From assembly GCF_000820845.2 (NCBI RefSeq), contig NZ_CBXV010000005.1, forward strand, positions 124,001 through 188,000: DNA of 64,000 nucleotides, written 5' to 3'. The DNA comes from Pyrinomonas methylaliphatogenes (GTDB lineage Bacteria > Acidobacteriota > Blastocatellia > Pyrinomonadales > Pyrinomonadaceae). Below are positions 1-9,212 of this stretch, piece after piece. The notes under the pieces were generated by a model, which saw only the letters and a program-made list of their open reading frames with translations, had not been told where the DNA came from and ran no database searches. The translations under genes and the position numbers were made by a program. How positions within the stretch are numbered: the stretch's first letter is position 1; each line of letters opens with the position of its first letter.

Positions 1-43
1 AAAGGTTGTGCTCATGAAGAACGCCGATCAATTCTGAGACCGC

Positions 44-352
44 TCAGCCGATGAACGATTGTGGATCGCCGACGACAATGGTGCGCGCTTCGGCGCGGCG
101 CACGGCGAGATGACAACTGCGCACGCGAACTTCCAGCGGATCGCCAAATGGTGCCTGCCGAACGACTGAGACAGGCGCGCCGGGCACAAAGCCCATCTCC
201 ATCAAACGACGCGCGATATGGCTCGCGCCGTTGACGGCGACGATGCGCGCCGAAAAACCGATCGGCAGCTCGGCCAGCGAGCGCAAGCCTCTTCGCATCG
301 GATCGGTCGAGTCGGTCGCCGCTTCAACTGTGAGAGCGCTTCTGCTTTCCAT
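44..352 (-). CDS. feoA: FeoA-domain protein (ferrous iron transport accessory)
   Basis: The 102-residue protein has one FeoA/SH3-like beta-barrel domain at about residues 25-95. The diagnostic stretch runs from LAELPIGFSARIVAV through ARRLMEMGFVPGAPVSVV to DPLEVRVRSCHLAVRR. FeoA proteins are small cytoplasmic partners of the ferrous iron permease FeoB. The gene runs toward the window edge. An ATG on the same strand at 13-15, followed by four sense codons, could be the start of feoB, but only five codons are visible. No clear Shine-Dalgarno precedes the ATG at 352; the candidate promoter nearby would give a leader of only about 10 nt. The family call is firm; the feoB link is inference. Confidence 0.85.
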   Translation of the reverse strand: MESRSALTVEAATDSTDPMRRGLRSLAELPIGFSARIVAVNGASHIARRLMEMGFVPGAPVSVVRQAPFGDPLEVRVRSCHLAVRRAEARTIVVGDPQSFIG

Positions 353-369
353 CGTTCGTTTTGCAGGAG

Positions 370-399
370 AGTATAGAACAATTTGAAAATAAATTTCAA
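370..399 (-). promoter_or_regulatory. Candidate sigma-70 promoter of feoA
   Basis: Read on the minus strand, a TTGAAA -35 box (394-399) and a TATACT -10 box (370-375) are separated by 18 bp. Transcription would start about 10 nt before the feoA ATG. The boxes lie in the only AT-rich stretch of this gap. Confidence 0.5.
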
Positions 400-518
400 T
401 TTCAGAGGGTTGCCGATCGGTCTCATCGGAAGATGGCGCGCTTCGGAAGGCCCGTTCAAAAAGACGAGGCGGAGGCTATTCGCGCCCCCGCCCTTTCTCT
501 CGGATCTCGCGTGAGAGT

Positions 519-1121
519 TTAAGCCTTCGCCCCAGCCGCCTCCTCGTGCGTGATCTTCGTCCCGAGCACGGCGAGGAACTGGCGCAGCCATTCGACGTGC
601 GCCGTCCAAGCTGGGCCGGTCACCAGATTCCCATCCGTGATCGCTTCGGTGAAGCCTATCTGCGCATATTCGCCGCCAGCAGCCGTCACTTCTGGACCGA
701 CAGCCGGATAGGCGGAGACCCTCTTCCCCTTGATGACGCCAGCGGCAGCGAGCACTTGTGCTCCGTGGCAAATGGCGGCGATCGGTTTATTCGCCTGTGC
801 GAAGTGGCGCACGATTTCAATCAGGCGTTCGTTAAGCCTGATATATTCGGGAGCGCGACCGCCTGGGATCACGAGCGCGTCGTAATCTTCGGGAGCGATG
901 TCAGCGAACGTCGCATTGAGCGTGAAATCGTGGCCGCGTTTCTCCGTGTAGGTCTGATCGCCTTCGAAGTCATGGATCGCCGTTCGCACCTTATCGCCAG
1001 CTCTCTTGTTTGGGCAGACGGCGTGGACCTCATGCCCGGCGATTTGCAAGGCTTGGAACGGGACCATCACCTCGTAATCTTCGACGAAATCGCCGACGAG
1101 CATTAGGATCTTCTTCGGCAT
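519..1121 (-). CDS. DJ-1/PfpI family protein
   Basis: This is a 200-residue class I glutamine-amidotransferase-like protein of the DJ-1/PfpI superfamily. The N-terminal strand [15 protein letters not shown] carries the conserved Glu. The nucleophile elbow [14 protein letters not shown] at about residue 118 holds the catalytic Cys-His. Members include glyoxalase III/deglycase-like and stress-related proteins, and the exact substrate cannot be read from sequence. The open frame extends far upstream, but the ATG at 1121 is chosen because AGGAGG lies 7 nt before it and the family N-terminus begins exactly there. It appears monocistronic. Confidence 0.9.
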   Translation of the reverse strand: MPKKILMLVGDFVEDYEVMVPFQALQIAGHEVHAVCPNKRAGDKVRTAIHDFEGDQTYTEKRGHDFTLNATFADIAPEDYDALVIPGGRAPEYIRLNERLIEIVRHFAQANKPIAAICHGAQVLAAAGVIKGKRVSAYPAVGPEVTAAGGEYAQIGFTEAITDGNLVTGPAWTAHVEWLRQFLAVLGTKITHEEAAGAKA

Positions 1122-1177
1122 AGATAACCTCCTGTCAGATCGGTTTGGTCTTCGTTCGATTGTGCGCTCACAGGGAG

Positions 1178-1360
1178 CGCCGTCTCTTTCGCGCTGCGCG
1201 CCCGAGAAGATGGATTTTGCAACGAGGATGCTCGCGCTGGCGATGGCCGATGTTCGCCCTTTGCGCGCCAGAGAAGATGGACTTTGCAACGGCAGCGGAG
1301 CATCCCAACTGGACGCCGTCTCTTTCGCGCTTGAGCGGAGAAGGCGATTCTGCGCGCGGA
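1178..1360. repeat. Three imperfect repeats with exact 67-bp spacing
   Basis: The core GAGAAGATGGATTTTGCAAC starts at 1204. It recurs at 1271 with one difference and more degenerately at 1338, so the spacing is exactly 67 bp twice. The first and third units also share the preceding GCCGTCTCTTTCGCGCT. Spacer sequence of about 20-35 bp differs. The array fills the gap between the DJ-1-like gene and the small conserved gene. Confidence 0.75.
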
Positions 1361-1363
1361 TGT

Positions 1364-1687
1364 CTAGCCGGCCAGATCCTTCTCGACGAGCAAGCGGAGT
1401 CGCTTGCCCGAACTCGGATCGATCGTCTGTTCCGACTTCAAGCTGATCTCGTTCGATCTGGCCCACTCGCGCGCCGAGGGTGGAAGCTTGACTGCGATCC
1501 TTCCGCCTTCGTAACGCGCCGTCATCTCCTGCGCCTGGTCGTCTATCTCGAGCGCGTAGGTCAAACGGTCATCATCGGTTGAGCCGAATTCGATGCGCTC
1601 TTCGAGGCGTCCGGTTTGCGCCAGAAGCGCGACTTCTTCATCAGACAAGCGGAGGCGCAACGAGTTGCCTTGAATCCTTAATTTCAT
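1364..1687 (-). CDS. Small conserved protein of unknown function (DUF7009-like)
   Basis: This 107-residue protein has the N-terminal signature [19 protein letters not shown], followed by an alternating polar/hydrophobic beta-rich sequence. It resembles a conserved family of small uncharacterised proteins that begin M-K-(I/L)-R-I-x-G-N-S-(I/L)-R-L-R-L. A TTG start three codons upstream is possible. The ATG at 1687 is preferred because homologous proteins begin at MKLRI and because GAGGA precedes it. No catalytic motif, membrane segment or signal peptide is visible. It is upstream of the DJ-1-like gene on the same strand, but a repeat array separates the two. Confidence 0.65.
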   Translation of the reverse strand: MKLRIQGNSLRLRLSDEEVALLAQTGRLEERIEFGSTDDDRLTYALEIDDQAQEMTARYEGGRIAVKLPPSAREWARSNEISLKSEQTIDPSSGKRLRLLVEKDLAG

Positions 1688-1714
1688 CTTCCTCAATCCT
1701 GATGGCAGGGAAGA

Positions 1715-1804
1715 GGCTTCATTCTTCTCCCATTCTCAGTTCCTCTCGCTTCGCCATCGCGATCACCCCGTTCGCGGGGCTTCATTCTTCTTCCATTCTC
1801 AGTT
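1715..1804. repeat. 27-bp direct repeat pair at the 3' end of acs, 63-bp period
   Basis: A 27-bp sequence at 1715-1741 recurs at 1778-1804 with a single mismatch. The intervening 36 bp are unrelated. The second copy contains the last codons and stop of acs, so the end of the gene is echoed 63 bp downstream in its 3' untranslated region. The spacer holds a short CCCCG-TTCG-CGGGG hairpin (1766-1779). Confidence 0.8.
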
Positions 1805-3752
1805 TTTCCAGCACCGAAAAATCTTCCAACGTCGTCGTATCGCCGCGGACCACGCCGCTGGCTGCCAGTTCACGCAACAGGCGGCGCATGATCTTGCCGG
1901 AGCGCGTCTTGGGCAGGGCATCGGTGAAGCGGATCTCGTCGGGTCGCGCCAAAGCGCCGATCTCTTTGACCACGTGGCGCTTCAACTCTTCGCGCAGTTC
2001 TTCGCTCGGCGTGCGCCCGGCTTCCAGCGTGACGAAGGCGACGATCGCCGATCCCTTGATCTCATCGGGTCGCCCGACCACGGCCGCTTCGGCCACCGCT
2101 TCGTGCGAGACGAGCGCGCTCTCCACTTCCGCCGTCCCCAATCGATGGCCGCTCACGTTGATCACGTCATCGACGCGCCCCATGACCCAGTAGTATCCAT
2201 CCTCATCGCGCCGCGCGCCGTCGCCCGTAAAGTAGACGCCTTCGATCTCGGACCAGTACTGTTTGCGATAGCGCTCATCGTCGCCCCAGATCGTGCGCAT
2301 CATCGAGGGCCACGGTCGCGTGATCACCAGATACCCGCCTTCGTTCGGACCGACGCTGCGCCCGTCTTTGGTCCGAATATCGGCTTCGACTCCGGGCAGC
2401 GGGCGCGTCGCCGAGCCCGGTTTGGTCGGCGTCGCTCCGGGCAGCGGGCTGATCATGATCGCGCCCGTTTCAGTCTGCCACCACGTATCGACGATCGGGC
2501 AACGCCCTTTGCCGATCACCTCGCGGTACCACATCCACGCCTCTGGGTTGATCGGTTCGCCGACCGATCCGAGCAACCGCAAGCTCGACAGATCGTGTTT
2601 CAACGGCCACTGCTCGCCCCACCGGATGAAGGAACGGATGGCGGTCGGCGCCGTGTAGAAGATCGTCACGCGGTGGCGTTCGATCAGTTCCCAAAAGCGA
2701 TCTGGTTCCGGATAGTTCGGCGCGCCCTCGTACATCAGCACGGTCGCGCCGTTGGCTAGCGGCCCATAGACGACGTAGGAATGGCCCGTCACCCAGCCGA
2801 TATCAGCCGTGCACCAGTAGATGTCTTCATCTCGCAGATCGAAGACCCATTCGGTCGTCAGCGCCGTCTGCAGCAGGTAGCCGCCCGTGGTATGGAGGAT
2901 GCCTTTCGGTTTGCCCGTGGTTCCCGAAGTGTAGAGGATGTAGAGCGGATGTTCGCTGTCGAGTTCTTCGGGCGGACAGTGGTCGTCCACGGTTTCGACC
3001 AGTTCGTGCCACCAGAAGTCGCGTCCCGGCTCCATGCGCACGGGCGAGCCTGTGCGCCGCACGACGATGCAACGTTCGACGCTCGGCGTCTGTTGCAAGG
3101 CTTCATCGACCGCTGCCTTCAAGCGCACTTCGCTCCCGCGCCGCCAGCCGCCATCGGCTGTGACCACCAATTTGCACCGCGCATCGTTGATGCGGTCGCG
3201 CAACGCTTCGGCGGAGAAGCCGCCGAAGACGACCGAGTGCGTCGCGCCGATGCGCGCGCAGGCGAGCATGGCGATGGGCAGTTCCGGCACCATCGGCATG
3301 TAGATGGCGACGCGATCGCCGCGGCTGATCCCCATCCGCTTGAGTACGTTGGCGAAGCGGCAGACTTCACGGTAGAGCTGCTGATAGGTGAGCGTGCGGA
3401 CCTCGCCCGGCTCGCCTTCCCAGATGATCGCCGCCTTGTTGCGCCGCCACGAGTTCAAGTGCCGATCGACGCAATTGTAACTAGCATTGAGCGTGCCGCC
3501 GACGAACCAGCGCGCATGCGGCAGATTCCATTCGAGGACCGTGTGCCAGCGCGTGAACCAATGGAGTTTTTCGGCCATGCGCGCCCAGAAAGTCTCCGGC
3601 GAGTTGAGCGATTCGGCGTAGAGCCGCTCATATTCCTCCATCGAACGAATGTGCGCGCTGCGGGCGAAATCTTCGGGCGGCGGGAAGATACGTTCTTCAT
3701 GCAGGACCGATTTGATTTCGGAAGTCGAGCGATCGGGCGAGATCGTTGACAT
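1782..3752 (-). CDS. acs: Acetyl-CoA synthetase
   Basis: This is a full-length 656-residue AMP-forming acetate-CoA ligase, which activates acetate to acetyl-AMP and then acetyl-CoA. Features in order are an N-terminal acetyl-CoA synthetase domain (about 35-95), the P-loop-like [11 protein letters not shown] at about 275, the acetate/CoA-site motif [10 protein letters not shown], the hinge [20 protein letters not shown], and near the C-terminus [11 protein letters not shown], whose lysine is the regulatory acetylation site in characterised Acs. Length and all core motifs match the family. The start ATG at 3752 has GGAGC close by and GAGGAGG further upstream. No partner gene is adjacent. Confidence 0.97.
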   Translation of the reverse strand: MSTISPDRSTSEIKSVLHEERIFPPPEDFARSAHIRSMEEYERLYAESLNSPETFWARMAEKLHWFTRWHTVLEWNLPHARWFVGGTLNASYNCVDRHLNSWRRNKAAIIWEGEPGEVRTLTYQQLYREVCRFANVLKRMGISRGDRVAIYMPMVPELPIAMLACARIGATHSVVFGGFSAEALRDRINDARCKLVVTADGGWRRGSEVRLKAAVDEALQQTPSVERCIVVRRTGSPVRMEPGRDFWWHELVETVDDHCPPEELDSEHPLYILYTSGTTGKPKGILHTTGGYLLQTALTTEWVFDLRDEDIYWCTADIGWVTGHSYVVYGPLANGATVLMYEGAPNYPEPDRFWELIERHRVTIFYTAPTAIRSFIRWGEQWPLKHDLSSLRLLGSVGEPINPEAWMWYREVIGKGRCPIVDTWWQTETGAIMISPLPGATPTKPGSATRPLPGVEADIRTKDGRSVGPNEGGYLVITRPWPSMMRTIWGDDERYRKQYWSEIEGVYFTGDGARRDEDGYYWVMGRVDDVINVSGHRLGTAEVESALVSHEAVAEAAVVGRPDEIKGSAIVAFVTLEAGRTPSEELREELKRHVVKEIGALARPDEIRFTDALPKTRSGKIMRRLLRELAASGVVRGDTTTLEDFSVLEKLRMEEE

Positions 3753-3972
3753 GCTCCTTCGTGCCTCCTCATCGAGAGATATGAACTGTTTTGATCCTGT
3801 TCAGGGATGCCAGAACGAATTTTAACCGAGATAGGGGGCGCGTGGGTAGGCGGATGGAAGATAGATCGCCAAAATCCGGCGAACGATTCCGGCGCGGCCC
3901 GCTCGGGCGCTCTTCGGGGAGAGACTGTGAGGGCGAAATTATTTTTACTCGCGTTTCGCCTTCGGAAGCATC

Positions 3973-4995
3973 TCATCCGCTCGCCATCGCGAGCAGCAGC
4001 GCGTCAGAGGCGATTCGTCGGTTGATGTTGACGGAAAGATGGCGCCGGATCTCATCGATCTTTTCGATCCACCGGACAAGGCGCGAAGCAGTGGCGCGCG
4101 CGGCTATTCGCTCCAAGCGAGCGCGGAGGTCGGTATTTATGATCTGCTCATCGGCGCCGGCGCCAAAAAGCCACGCATCTCGCGCTAGAAGCGTCAACCA
4201 ATCGAGCGTCGGTTCGAGGTCTTCTTTGTGCGCCGCTTCGCTCATCTCTTCGGCGAGGCGCAGAAGCCGCGCGCGATCTTCGGCCAGAGCCGCTTCGAGT
4301 ATCGCGAGCGCCCGTTCGCGTCGCGCTCGTTCCTCTTCCCAATCCATACGCAGGGCGCGCCCCGCGCTGCCGCGCGCAAGGCGCGCGATCGTCCGCGCTT
4401 CTTCCGCGCTTACGCGCTTCTCACGTTGGATGAGGGGCGCGAGTTCTTCGCTCGACAGCGGCGCAAAACGCAACTTTTGGCAACGCGAGAGCACCGTCGG
4501 CAAAAGCGCGGCGATCCTTTCCGTGACGAGAATGATATATGAAGTGTGCGGCATCTCTTCCAACGTCTTCAACAGCGCGTTCGAAGCGGCTTCGTTCAAC
4601 TTGTCCGCTTCGTCGATGATGAACGTGCGCGCCGCGCCTTCGTAAGGGTTGAGATTGGCCTCGCGTGCGAGTTCTCGCGCTTGTTCGACGAGGATGAAGC
4701 GTCCCGGCGGGCGGATCAATCCGACATCCGGGTGCATGCTCCAGATGATCCTATTCTCGTTCTGGTTCTCGGTGGGCCAGTTCATGATGCGCGTGCATGA
4801 GGGGCAGCGATCGCACGCTTCGCCCGTTGGAGTCCGCTCTTGACAGTTGAGCGCGGCGGCTAACTCGATGGCGAACTCCTTTTTGCCGACCCCGCTTTCG
4901 CCAGCGAAGATAAGCGCATGCGGGACGCGCCCATGTGCGAGCATGTGCCTGAGCAGCTCTTTGATCGGGCCGTTGCCTTGCAGCCGGTCGAACAT
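3973..4995 (-). CDS. holB: DNA polymerase III delta' subunit
   Basis: This 340-residue clamp-loader subunit is of the AAA+ type. It shows Walker A-like GESGVGKKE (about 33-41), a zinc-binding cysteine cluster (C-x8-C-x2-C-x2-C, about 51-67) and Walker B-like FIIDEADKL. The sensor region follows, with EEMPHTSYIILVTERIAALLPTVLSRCQ. It is the last gene of miaA-hfq-tmk-holB, and its ATG lies 2 nt after the tmk stop. The tmk-holB pairing is common in bacteria and supports the assignment over a generic DnaX paralogue. Confidence 0.93.
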   Translation of the reverse strand: MFDRLQGNGPIKELLRHMLAHGRVPHALIFAGESGVGKKEFAIELAAALNCQERTPTGEACDRCPSCTRIMNWPTENQNENRIIWSMHPDVGLIRPPGRFILVEQARELAREANLNPYEGAARTFIIDEADKLNEAASNALLKTLEEMPHTSYIILVTERIAALLPTVLSRCQKLRFAPLSSEELAPLIQREKRVSAEEARTIARLARGSAGRALRMDWEEERARRERALAILEAALAEDRARLLRLAEEMSEAAHKEDLEPTLDWLTLLARDAWLFGAGADEQIINTDLRARLERIAARATASRLVRWIEKIDEIRRHLSVNINRRIASDALLLAMASG

Positions 4996-4997
4996 CT

Positions 4998-5666
4998 TTA
5001 GACTGAACGCGCGGCCTTCTCGCCCGCTGCATTCTCTTCGAGGAAGGGGAGGACGATCTCGATGACGCGCGCGTGCGTCTCCTCTATCGAACCGCTCGCG
5101 TCGATCAGACGGACGCGAGTTGGTTCCTGCGCGGCGAGCTGTCTGTAGGCATCTCGCACGCGCGTATGAAATTCCACTTCTTCGCGCTCGAACCTGTCTT
5201 CCTCTTTCTCAATCCCGTTTCGTTTGCGCATCCGCGCGTGGGCTACGGCGACCGATACGTCGAAGACTAACGTCAAATCCGGCATGAGTCCATCCGTCCC
5301 GATGCGCACGATATCGGCGATCAGATCGGACGGAAAGCCGCGGCCCGCGCCTTGATAGGCGACCGTGGCGTCGGCGTAACGGTCAGACAGGACAATGTGC
5401 CCGGTCTCCAGGGCCGGACGGACGAGCGTGCGGACGTGTTGCGCGCGATCGGCGGCGTAAAGGAGCAATTCGGCCAGCGGATCGACCTGTTCCTCGCCGC
5501 GAAGCAGCAGATCGCGTAAGCGCGCGCCGAGCGGCGTGCCGCCGGGCTCGCGTGTCGTGACGAGGTTGTAGCCGCGCAGGCGCAGTTCACTGGCTAGCAA
5601 GCGAAGGTGTGTCGATTTCCCGCTCCCATCGATCCCTTCGAAAGTGATGAAAACTCCTCGGTGCAT
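4998..5666 (-). CDS. tmk: Thymidylate kinase
   Basis: This 222-residue dTMP kinase phosphorylates dTMP to dTDP for DNA synthesis. The P-loop FEGIDGSGKST lies at residues 8-18, the DR(Y/H) motif appears as LSDRYADATVAYQG, and the TREPGGTPLG substrate loop is present. The open frame extends 40 codons further upstream, but these overlap hfq and lack homology. The ATG at 5666 follows GAAGAAGG by about 7 nt and begins right at the family N-terminus. It sits 13 nt after the hfq stop and 2 nt before holB, so tight co-transcription is expected. Confidence 0.95.
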   Translation of the reverse strand: MHRGVFITFEGIDGSGKSTHLRLLASELRLRGYNLVTTREPGGTPLGARLRDLLLRGEEQVDPLAELLLYAADRAQHVRTLVRPALETGHIVLSDRYADATVAYQGAGRGFPSDLIADIVRIGTDGLMPDLTLVFDVSVAVAHARMRKRNGIEKEEDRFEREEVEFHTRVRDAYRQLAAQEPTRVRLIDASGSIEETHARVIEIVLPFLEENAAGEKAARSV

Positions 5667-5679
5667 CTCTGCGCCTTCT

Positions 5680-5988
5680 TCACTCTCCAGCCGATTCCGG
5701 TGGCGAGGTTGGCGGCGAAGTCGGCGGGGCACTCGTCTGTTGCGCGGACTGTTGTGGCCGCGTTTCGCTCTGGCCGCGACGCACATGGACGATGTTCGAG
5801 ATGGCGTGTTTGAAGACGAGGTGTTCTTGCGAGCCCGATTCGACGAGCACGGAGAATTTATCGAAGCTTTTGATGCGCCCAGTCAGTTTCGCGCCGTTCA
5901 TCAAGTGGACTGTGACAGTGTCTTTCTCACGGCGCGCCGTATTGAGGAACGCATCTTGAACGTTTTGCACTGCGGGTTTGTTGTCCAC
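5680..5988 (-). CDS. hfq: RNA chaperone Hfq
   Basis: The 102-residue protein has a complete Sm fold at about residues 8-72. It includes [20 protein letters not shown], the Sm1 region [21 protein letters not shown] and the Sm2-like FKHAISNIV, which corresponds to the YKHAIS motif of classical Hfq. A disordered tail rich in Pro, Ser, Gln and Thr follows. The frame can open at GTG 6000, but GTG 5988 is preferred because GGAG lies 7 nt before it. Hfq binds small RNAs and mRNAs as a hexamer. It follows miaA, as in many genomes. Confidence 0.95.
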   Translation of the reverse strand: MDNKPAVQNVQDAFLNTARREKDTVTVHLMNGAKLTGRIKSFDKFSVLVESGSQEHLVFKHAISNIVHVRRGQSETRPQQSAQQTSAPPTSPPTSPPESAGE

Positions 5989-6155
5989 TCTTGTCTCCAC
6001 TCAGCGAAGAACTCAAAGTTTTACATTACACCAAGGCTTCTGGCCTGACAAGCGGTCGGTCCATCTCGTCCGGCTCTTACGTCCTTGCCCAAGGGGTTCG
6101 ACCGCTCGCAGTATAGCACAAGAGGATACCGTTTCGGCGAGTCTCCGGGAGCACT

Positions 6156-7106
6156 CTATCGGGCTCTCTCGCACAATTCCGCAATGCGCGCGGCAAGGCG
6201 CGCTTGGACTTGTGGATCATCGCCAAACCCGCCGATCCACTCGACGCCCGGCTCGCGCCGAAACCACGTCCACTGCCTTTTAGCGTAATGGCGCACGTCG
6301 AGTTTGGTCTGCGCGATGGCGCTCTCCAACGTGCGCTCGCCGCGCAAGTACTCGACGACGCGACGGTAACCGTGCGCGCCGAGCGCGCTCGAATCAGGCG
6401 GCACGCCCCGCGCGAGCAGTCTTCGGACCTCTTCGACCAGCCCGGCGCGAAAGTGCTCCTCCGTGCGCCGCTCGATGCGCGCGTAGAGTTCGGCGCGCGG
6501 CGGATCGAGCGCGAAGACATGGATCCGTTCGGCAAATGGCGGCGGCGGAAGCCGCTCGCGTTGCTGCTCGGAGAAGCGGCGCCCGGTTTGAAAGATGACT
6601 TCGAGCGCGCGCGTGATGCGCGGCCAATCTCTCGGGCTGAGTCGCGCCGCCGCTTCCGGATCGAGACGCCGCAGCATGCGGTGCAGGTGTTCGGTTCCGC
6701 GTCGTTCTTTGATCCGCCGCAGCCGACTCCTCAACCGCTCATCTGTTGGCGGGCTTTCGAAGAACGGCTCGCGCAGCGCGCGCAGGTAGAAGCCTGTACC
6801 GCCGACGAGAAAGACCGTGCGCCCGCGCGCTTCGATCTCCACGATCTTCTCCGCCGCCAGTCGCGCCCAATCCGCCGCCGTGAAACGCACATCGGGCGGG
6901 ACGAAGTCGATCAGGTGATGCGGCACGCCGCGCCGTTCGGCGAGCGGGACTTTGGCTGTCGCGATCTCGATCTCCCGATAGACCTGCACTGAGTCGCAGT
7001 TGATGATCTCCCCGTTGAAACGGAGCGCCATCTCGATGCCGAGCGCGCTTTTGCCCGAAGCGGTCGGTCCGACGATGGCGATGATCGGTCGGCGCCTTGC
7101 CGTCAT
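6156..7106 (-). CDS. miaA: tRNA dimethylallyltransferase
   Basis: This protein of about 316 residues transfers a dimethylallyl group to A37 of tRNAs that read codons starting with U. Walker A GPTASGKSALG is at the N-terminus, followed by INCDSVQVYR, HHLIDFVPPDVRFTAADW, GGTGFYLRAL, and C-terminal QTKLDVRHYAKRQWTWFRRE. The open frame extends to 7316 without homology. The ATG at 7106 places the P-loop at the usual position; the ATG at 7127 is equally possible and neither has a strong Shine-Dalgarno. It heads the run miaA-hfq-tmk-holB, with 167 bp before hfq. Confidence 0.95.
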   Translation of the reverse strand: MTARRRPIIAIVGPTASGKSALGIEMALRFNGEIINCDSVQVYREIEIATAKVPLAERRGVPHHLIDFVPPDVRFTAADWARLAAEKIVEIEARGRTVFLVGGTGFYLRALREPFFESPPTDERLRSRLRRIKERRGTEHLHRMLRRLDPEAAARLSPRDWPRITRALEVIFQTGRRFSEQQRERLPPPPFAERIHVFALDPPRAELYARIERRTEEHFRAGLVEEVRRLLARGVPPDSSALGAHGYRRVVEYLRGERTLESAIAQTKLDVRHYAKRQWTWFRREPGVEWIGGFGDDPQVQARLAARIAELCERAR

Positions 7107-7338
7107 TTCGTCGGAGAAGGCTAGCATTTCGCCGCATTCGAAGTGGCCGAAAACAACCAGTGAACAGTCTCTTTGGCGCGTGCCATGACGCGAGCTTGCG
7201 TCGTTCGGCATAGCTGAACGGGGCCGCGCTTCGAAAATCGAGGTCGGAAGACGATGGGCGCAGGCGAACCCACTGCGAAAGGCGCGCGCTTCGTCTCCGC
7301 GAGCGCGGCGTGCCACTCGGACGCTGTCTGCGGCCCCA

Positions 7339-7530
7339 TCAGCGACTCGAAACGTAGCGCAGCGCGAGAACGATCCCGATCAGCGCGAGCAAGATGAGCG
7401 CACCGATGATCTGACGGCGCGAGAAGATCACCAGGGAATTGTAAGGCATAGCCGTCGATTTGCGCCACACTGCAACTGCTCCCGAACTGACGATCTGTGC
7501 GCTTGCCGGAAGATGGTTGTTGTAACTCAT
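7339..7530 (-). CDS. Small single-pass membrane peptide, unknown function
   Basis: A 63-codon frame whose ATG overlaps the stop codon of the preceding frame (ATGA), with weak AAAAAGAG before it. The C-terminal half has one predicted transmembrane helix, IIGALILLALIGIVLALRYV, after a basic stretch. An internal ATG at 7449 would give a 36-residue peptide with the same helix. The preceding frame is a pseudogene tail, so this may be a chance frame in decaying sequence. No family is recognised. Confidence 0.3.
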   Translation of the reverse strand: MSYNNHLPASAQIVSSGAVAVWRKSTAMPYNSLVIFSRRQIIGALILLALIGIVLALRYVSSR

Positions 7531-7616
7531 CTCTTTTTGAATTCCGGTTTCTGGATCGCGCGCGAGTGCATCGCGTAGTGGTGATTGCTATGACTCATCT
7601 CTTTTTGGAACCTCGG
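7521..7616. repeat. Direct repeat pair, 68-bp period
   Basis: ACTCATCTCTTTTTG occurs identically at 7525-7539 and 7593-7607, with weaker similarity on both flanks (about 26-34 bp in all). On the minus strand each copy reads as an AAAAAGAG-ATGAGT start-like sequence. The 40 bp between them are unrelated. Confidence 0.6.
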
Positions 7617-7708
7617 GCGCTCTCTCTTGACGAACTCCTTGAGGTTCAGAACCCGAGTCTCGCGTGGGGCGAGAACTATTCGGGTTCGAAAGCGTTCAAA
7701 GAGATCGA

Positions 7709-8064
7709 TTAAGAGAGGCTCTGCCACAAATAGCGTGCGAGATCGGCGATGATGCCCGGCGGCGATGACCCACAGCACTTCCGCTTTGAAGCGCACGAGC
7801 GCGATCATGGTCGCGGCGCTCAGGGCGAGGGCGAACCAGTCCGGCGAGGAGGCAAATCCGTTGGGCCAGACGACGGCAGCGCCGAAGACGAGGGCGAGGT
7901 TGAGGATGACGCCGACCACAGCGGCCGTCATGCCCGATAGCGCGTTCGTCAATCGCTGATTCCGGCGCAACTTTTCGCCGTATGGCGCCCGAAAAGATGA
8001 AGACGAGCGAAGTGGAGGGTTGGAGCGCGATCGCTGCGCATGTGGAGTTTGCCGTTTCACTCAT
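7709..8064 (-). pseudogene. Frameshifted remnant of a chromate transporter (ChrA C-terminus)
   Basis: Joining reading frames recovers the last membrane segments of a ChrA-type chromate transporter. One frame gives ALQPSTSLVFIFSGA (about 7990-8040). The next frame gives APYGEKLRRNQRLTNALSG and TAAVVGVILNLALVFG, then WFALALSAATMIALVRFK. A third frame gives IIADLARYLWQSLS and a TAA at 7709. At least two frame changes are therefore needed, near 8010 and 7755. The N-terminal part of the transporter is absent, because upstream sequence belongs to the serine hydrolase gene. The similarity is from recollection of the family, not from a search. Confidence 0.65.
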
Positions 8065-8084
8065 ATCTTGCGATTTGGTCCACG

Positions 8085-9212
8085 CTATGTCTTCGCGCCG
8101 AGCGCGGCGACGGCCAGCGAATGGAAACGGCGGCGCACGCCGTTGATGTTTGCGAACGGCAACTTAGGCACGTGCGTGCGGTTGGTGAAGAGCAAAAAGA
8201 TGCGCTCGCGGTGCGGATCGAGCCAACAACTCGTGCCCGTAAAGCCAGTATGGCCGAAACTTTCAGGCGGTAGAGACGGGCCCGCGGTCGAATCCTGAGT
8301 GGCGGCGAGTTGCCAAGCGAGCGCGCGCGCTTCGTTCAAACCTGCGGTCATGTTTTCGGAAAAGAGGGCGCATGTCGTCGGGCGTAGGAGTTCAGTCGTG
8401 CGCGGAAGGAACTGCTGCGCGAGGCAGAACGCATCATGCGCGCAGGAAAACAGCCCCGCATGCCCGCTCGCCCCGCCGAGAAAACGGGCGTTTTCGTCAT
8501 GCACTTCGCCCCAAATCACGCCTTCGCGCCAGTCGTACCGAACCTCCGCTGCGCTCAGTTTGCGGCACATCTCACGTTCATAGATCGTCCCGCCGAGTTC
8601 ACATGCGGCGATCTCGGCGCGCCAACTTTCATCCGGGTTGAAGAATGTGCGTTTCAGGGCGAGCGGCGCGAAGATCTCATCATGGGCTGCTTCGCTGAAA
8701 GGGCGGCCTGTCAGCCGTTCGATCAAAAAGCCGAGCGCGATGAACCCTAGATCGCTGTAAATGACGCGCGTCCCCGGAGGCGATTCGAGTTCCAATTGAG
8801 CGATCGCGTCGAGCGCCGAAGAACGATCGCCGCCTGTCAACAGATAGAGCGGACGCCATGCCGGAAGGCCGGAAGTGTGTGTGGCGAGATGGCGCACGGT
8901 GATCGCTTGTTTGTCGCTTCTTCGGAACGGCTCAAGGTAGTTCGCTACTTCGTCGTCGAGTCGCAGCGTTCCGCTTTCGAGCAAACGCGCGACGAGCAGA
9001 CCCGTGACGAGCGGCTTCGTGAGCGAAGCCAGGTCGTAGATCGTTTCGAGCGTCGCCGTTCGTCGTTCGGGTTCGATGACGCTATGACCGAGCGCATCGG
9101 CGAAGATGACTTCTCCGCGTTCGGCGATCAGATAGACGGCTGAAGGGAAATCGCCGGCCTCGATGCGTTCGGCCAAGAAGCTCGAGATCTTCGTTGCAGG
9201 TTGCGGTTTCAT
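8085..9212 (-). CDS. Serine hydrolase, class C beta-lactamase-like
   Basis: This 375-residue protein belongs to the beta-lactamase/transpeptidase-like family PF00144. The catalytic Ser-x-x-Lys is SLTK in YDLASLTKPLVTG (about residues 62-66). The Tyr motif is YSDLGF, and the KTG-equivalent box is HTGFTG near the C-terminus. No signal peptide is seen, so a cytoplasmic esterase or peptidase such as an EstB-like enzyme is likelier than an antibiotic-resistance enzyme. Its ATG overlaps the stop of the upstream oxidoreductase gene (ATGA), so the two are translationally coupled. Confidence 0.85.
   Translation of the reverse strand: MKPQPATKISSFLAERIEAGDFPSAVYLIAERGEVIFADALGHSVIEPERRTATLETIYDLASLTKPLVTGLLVARLLESGTLRLDDEVANYLEPFRRSDKQAITVRHLATHTSGLPAWRPLYLLTGGDRSSALDAIAQLELESPPGTRVIYSDLGFIALGFLIERLTGRPFSEAAHDEIFAPLALKRTFFNPDESWRAEIAACELGGTIYEREMCRKLSAAEVRYDWREGVIWGEVHDENARFLGGASGHAGLFSCAHDAFCLAQQFLPRTTELLRPTTCALFSENMTAGLNEARALAWQLAATQDSTAGPSLPPESFGHTGFTGTSCWLDPHRERIFLLFTNRTHVPKLPFANINGVRRRFHSLAVAALGAKT

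Noticed and set aside
1-15. feoB start
   Set aside because: Only five codons after an ATG are inside the window; plausible by context but not supportable.
1766-1779. Rho-independent terminator of acs
   Set aside because: A 5-bp stem with no U-tract on the minus strand; kept only as part of the repeat spacer.
2781-3749. 322-codon plus-strand frame opposite acs
   Set aside because: Antisense shadow of acs with no recognisable domain and no Shine-Dalgarno.
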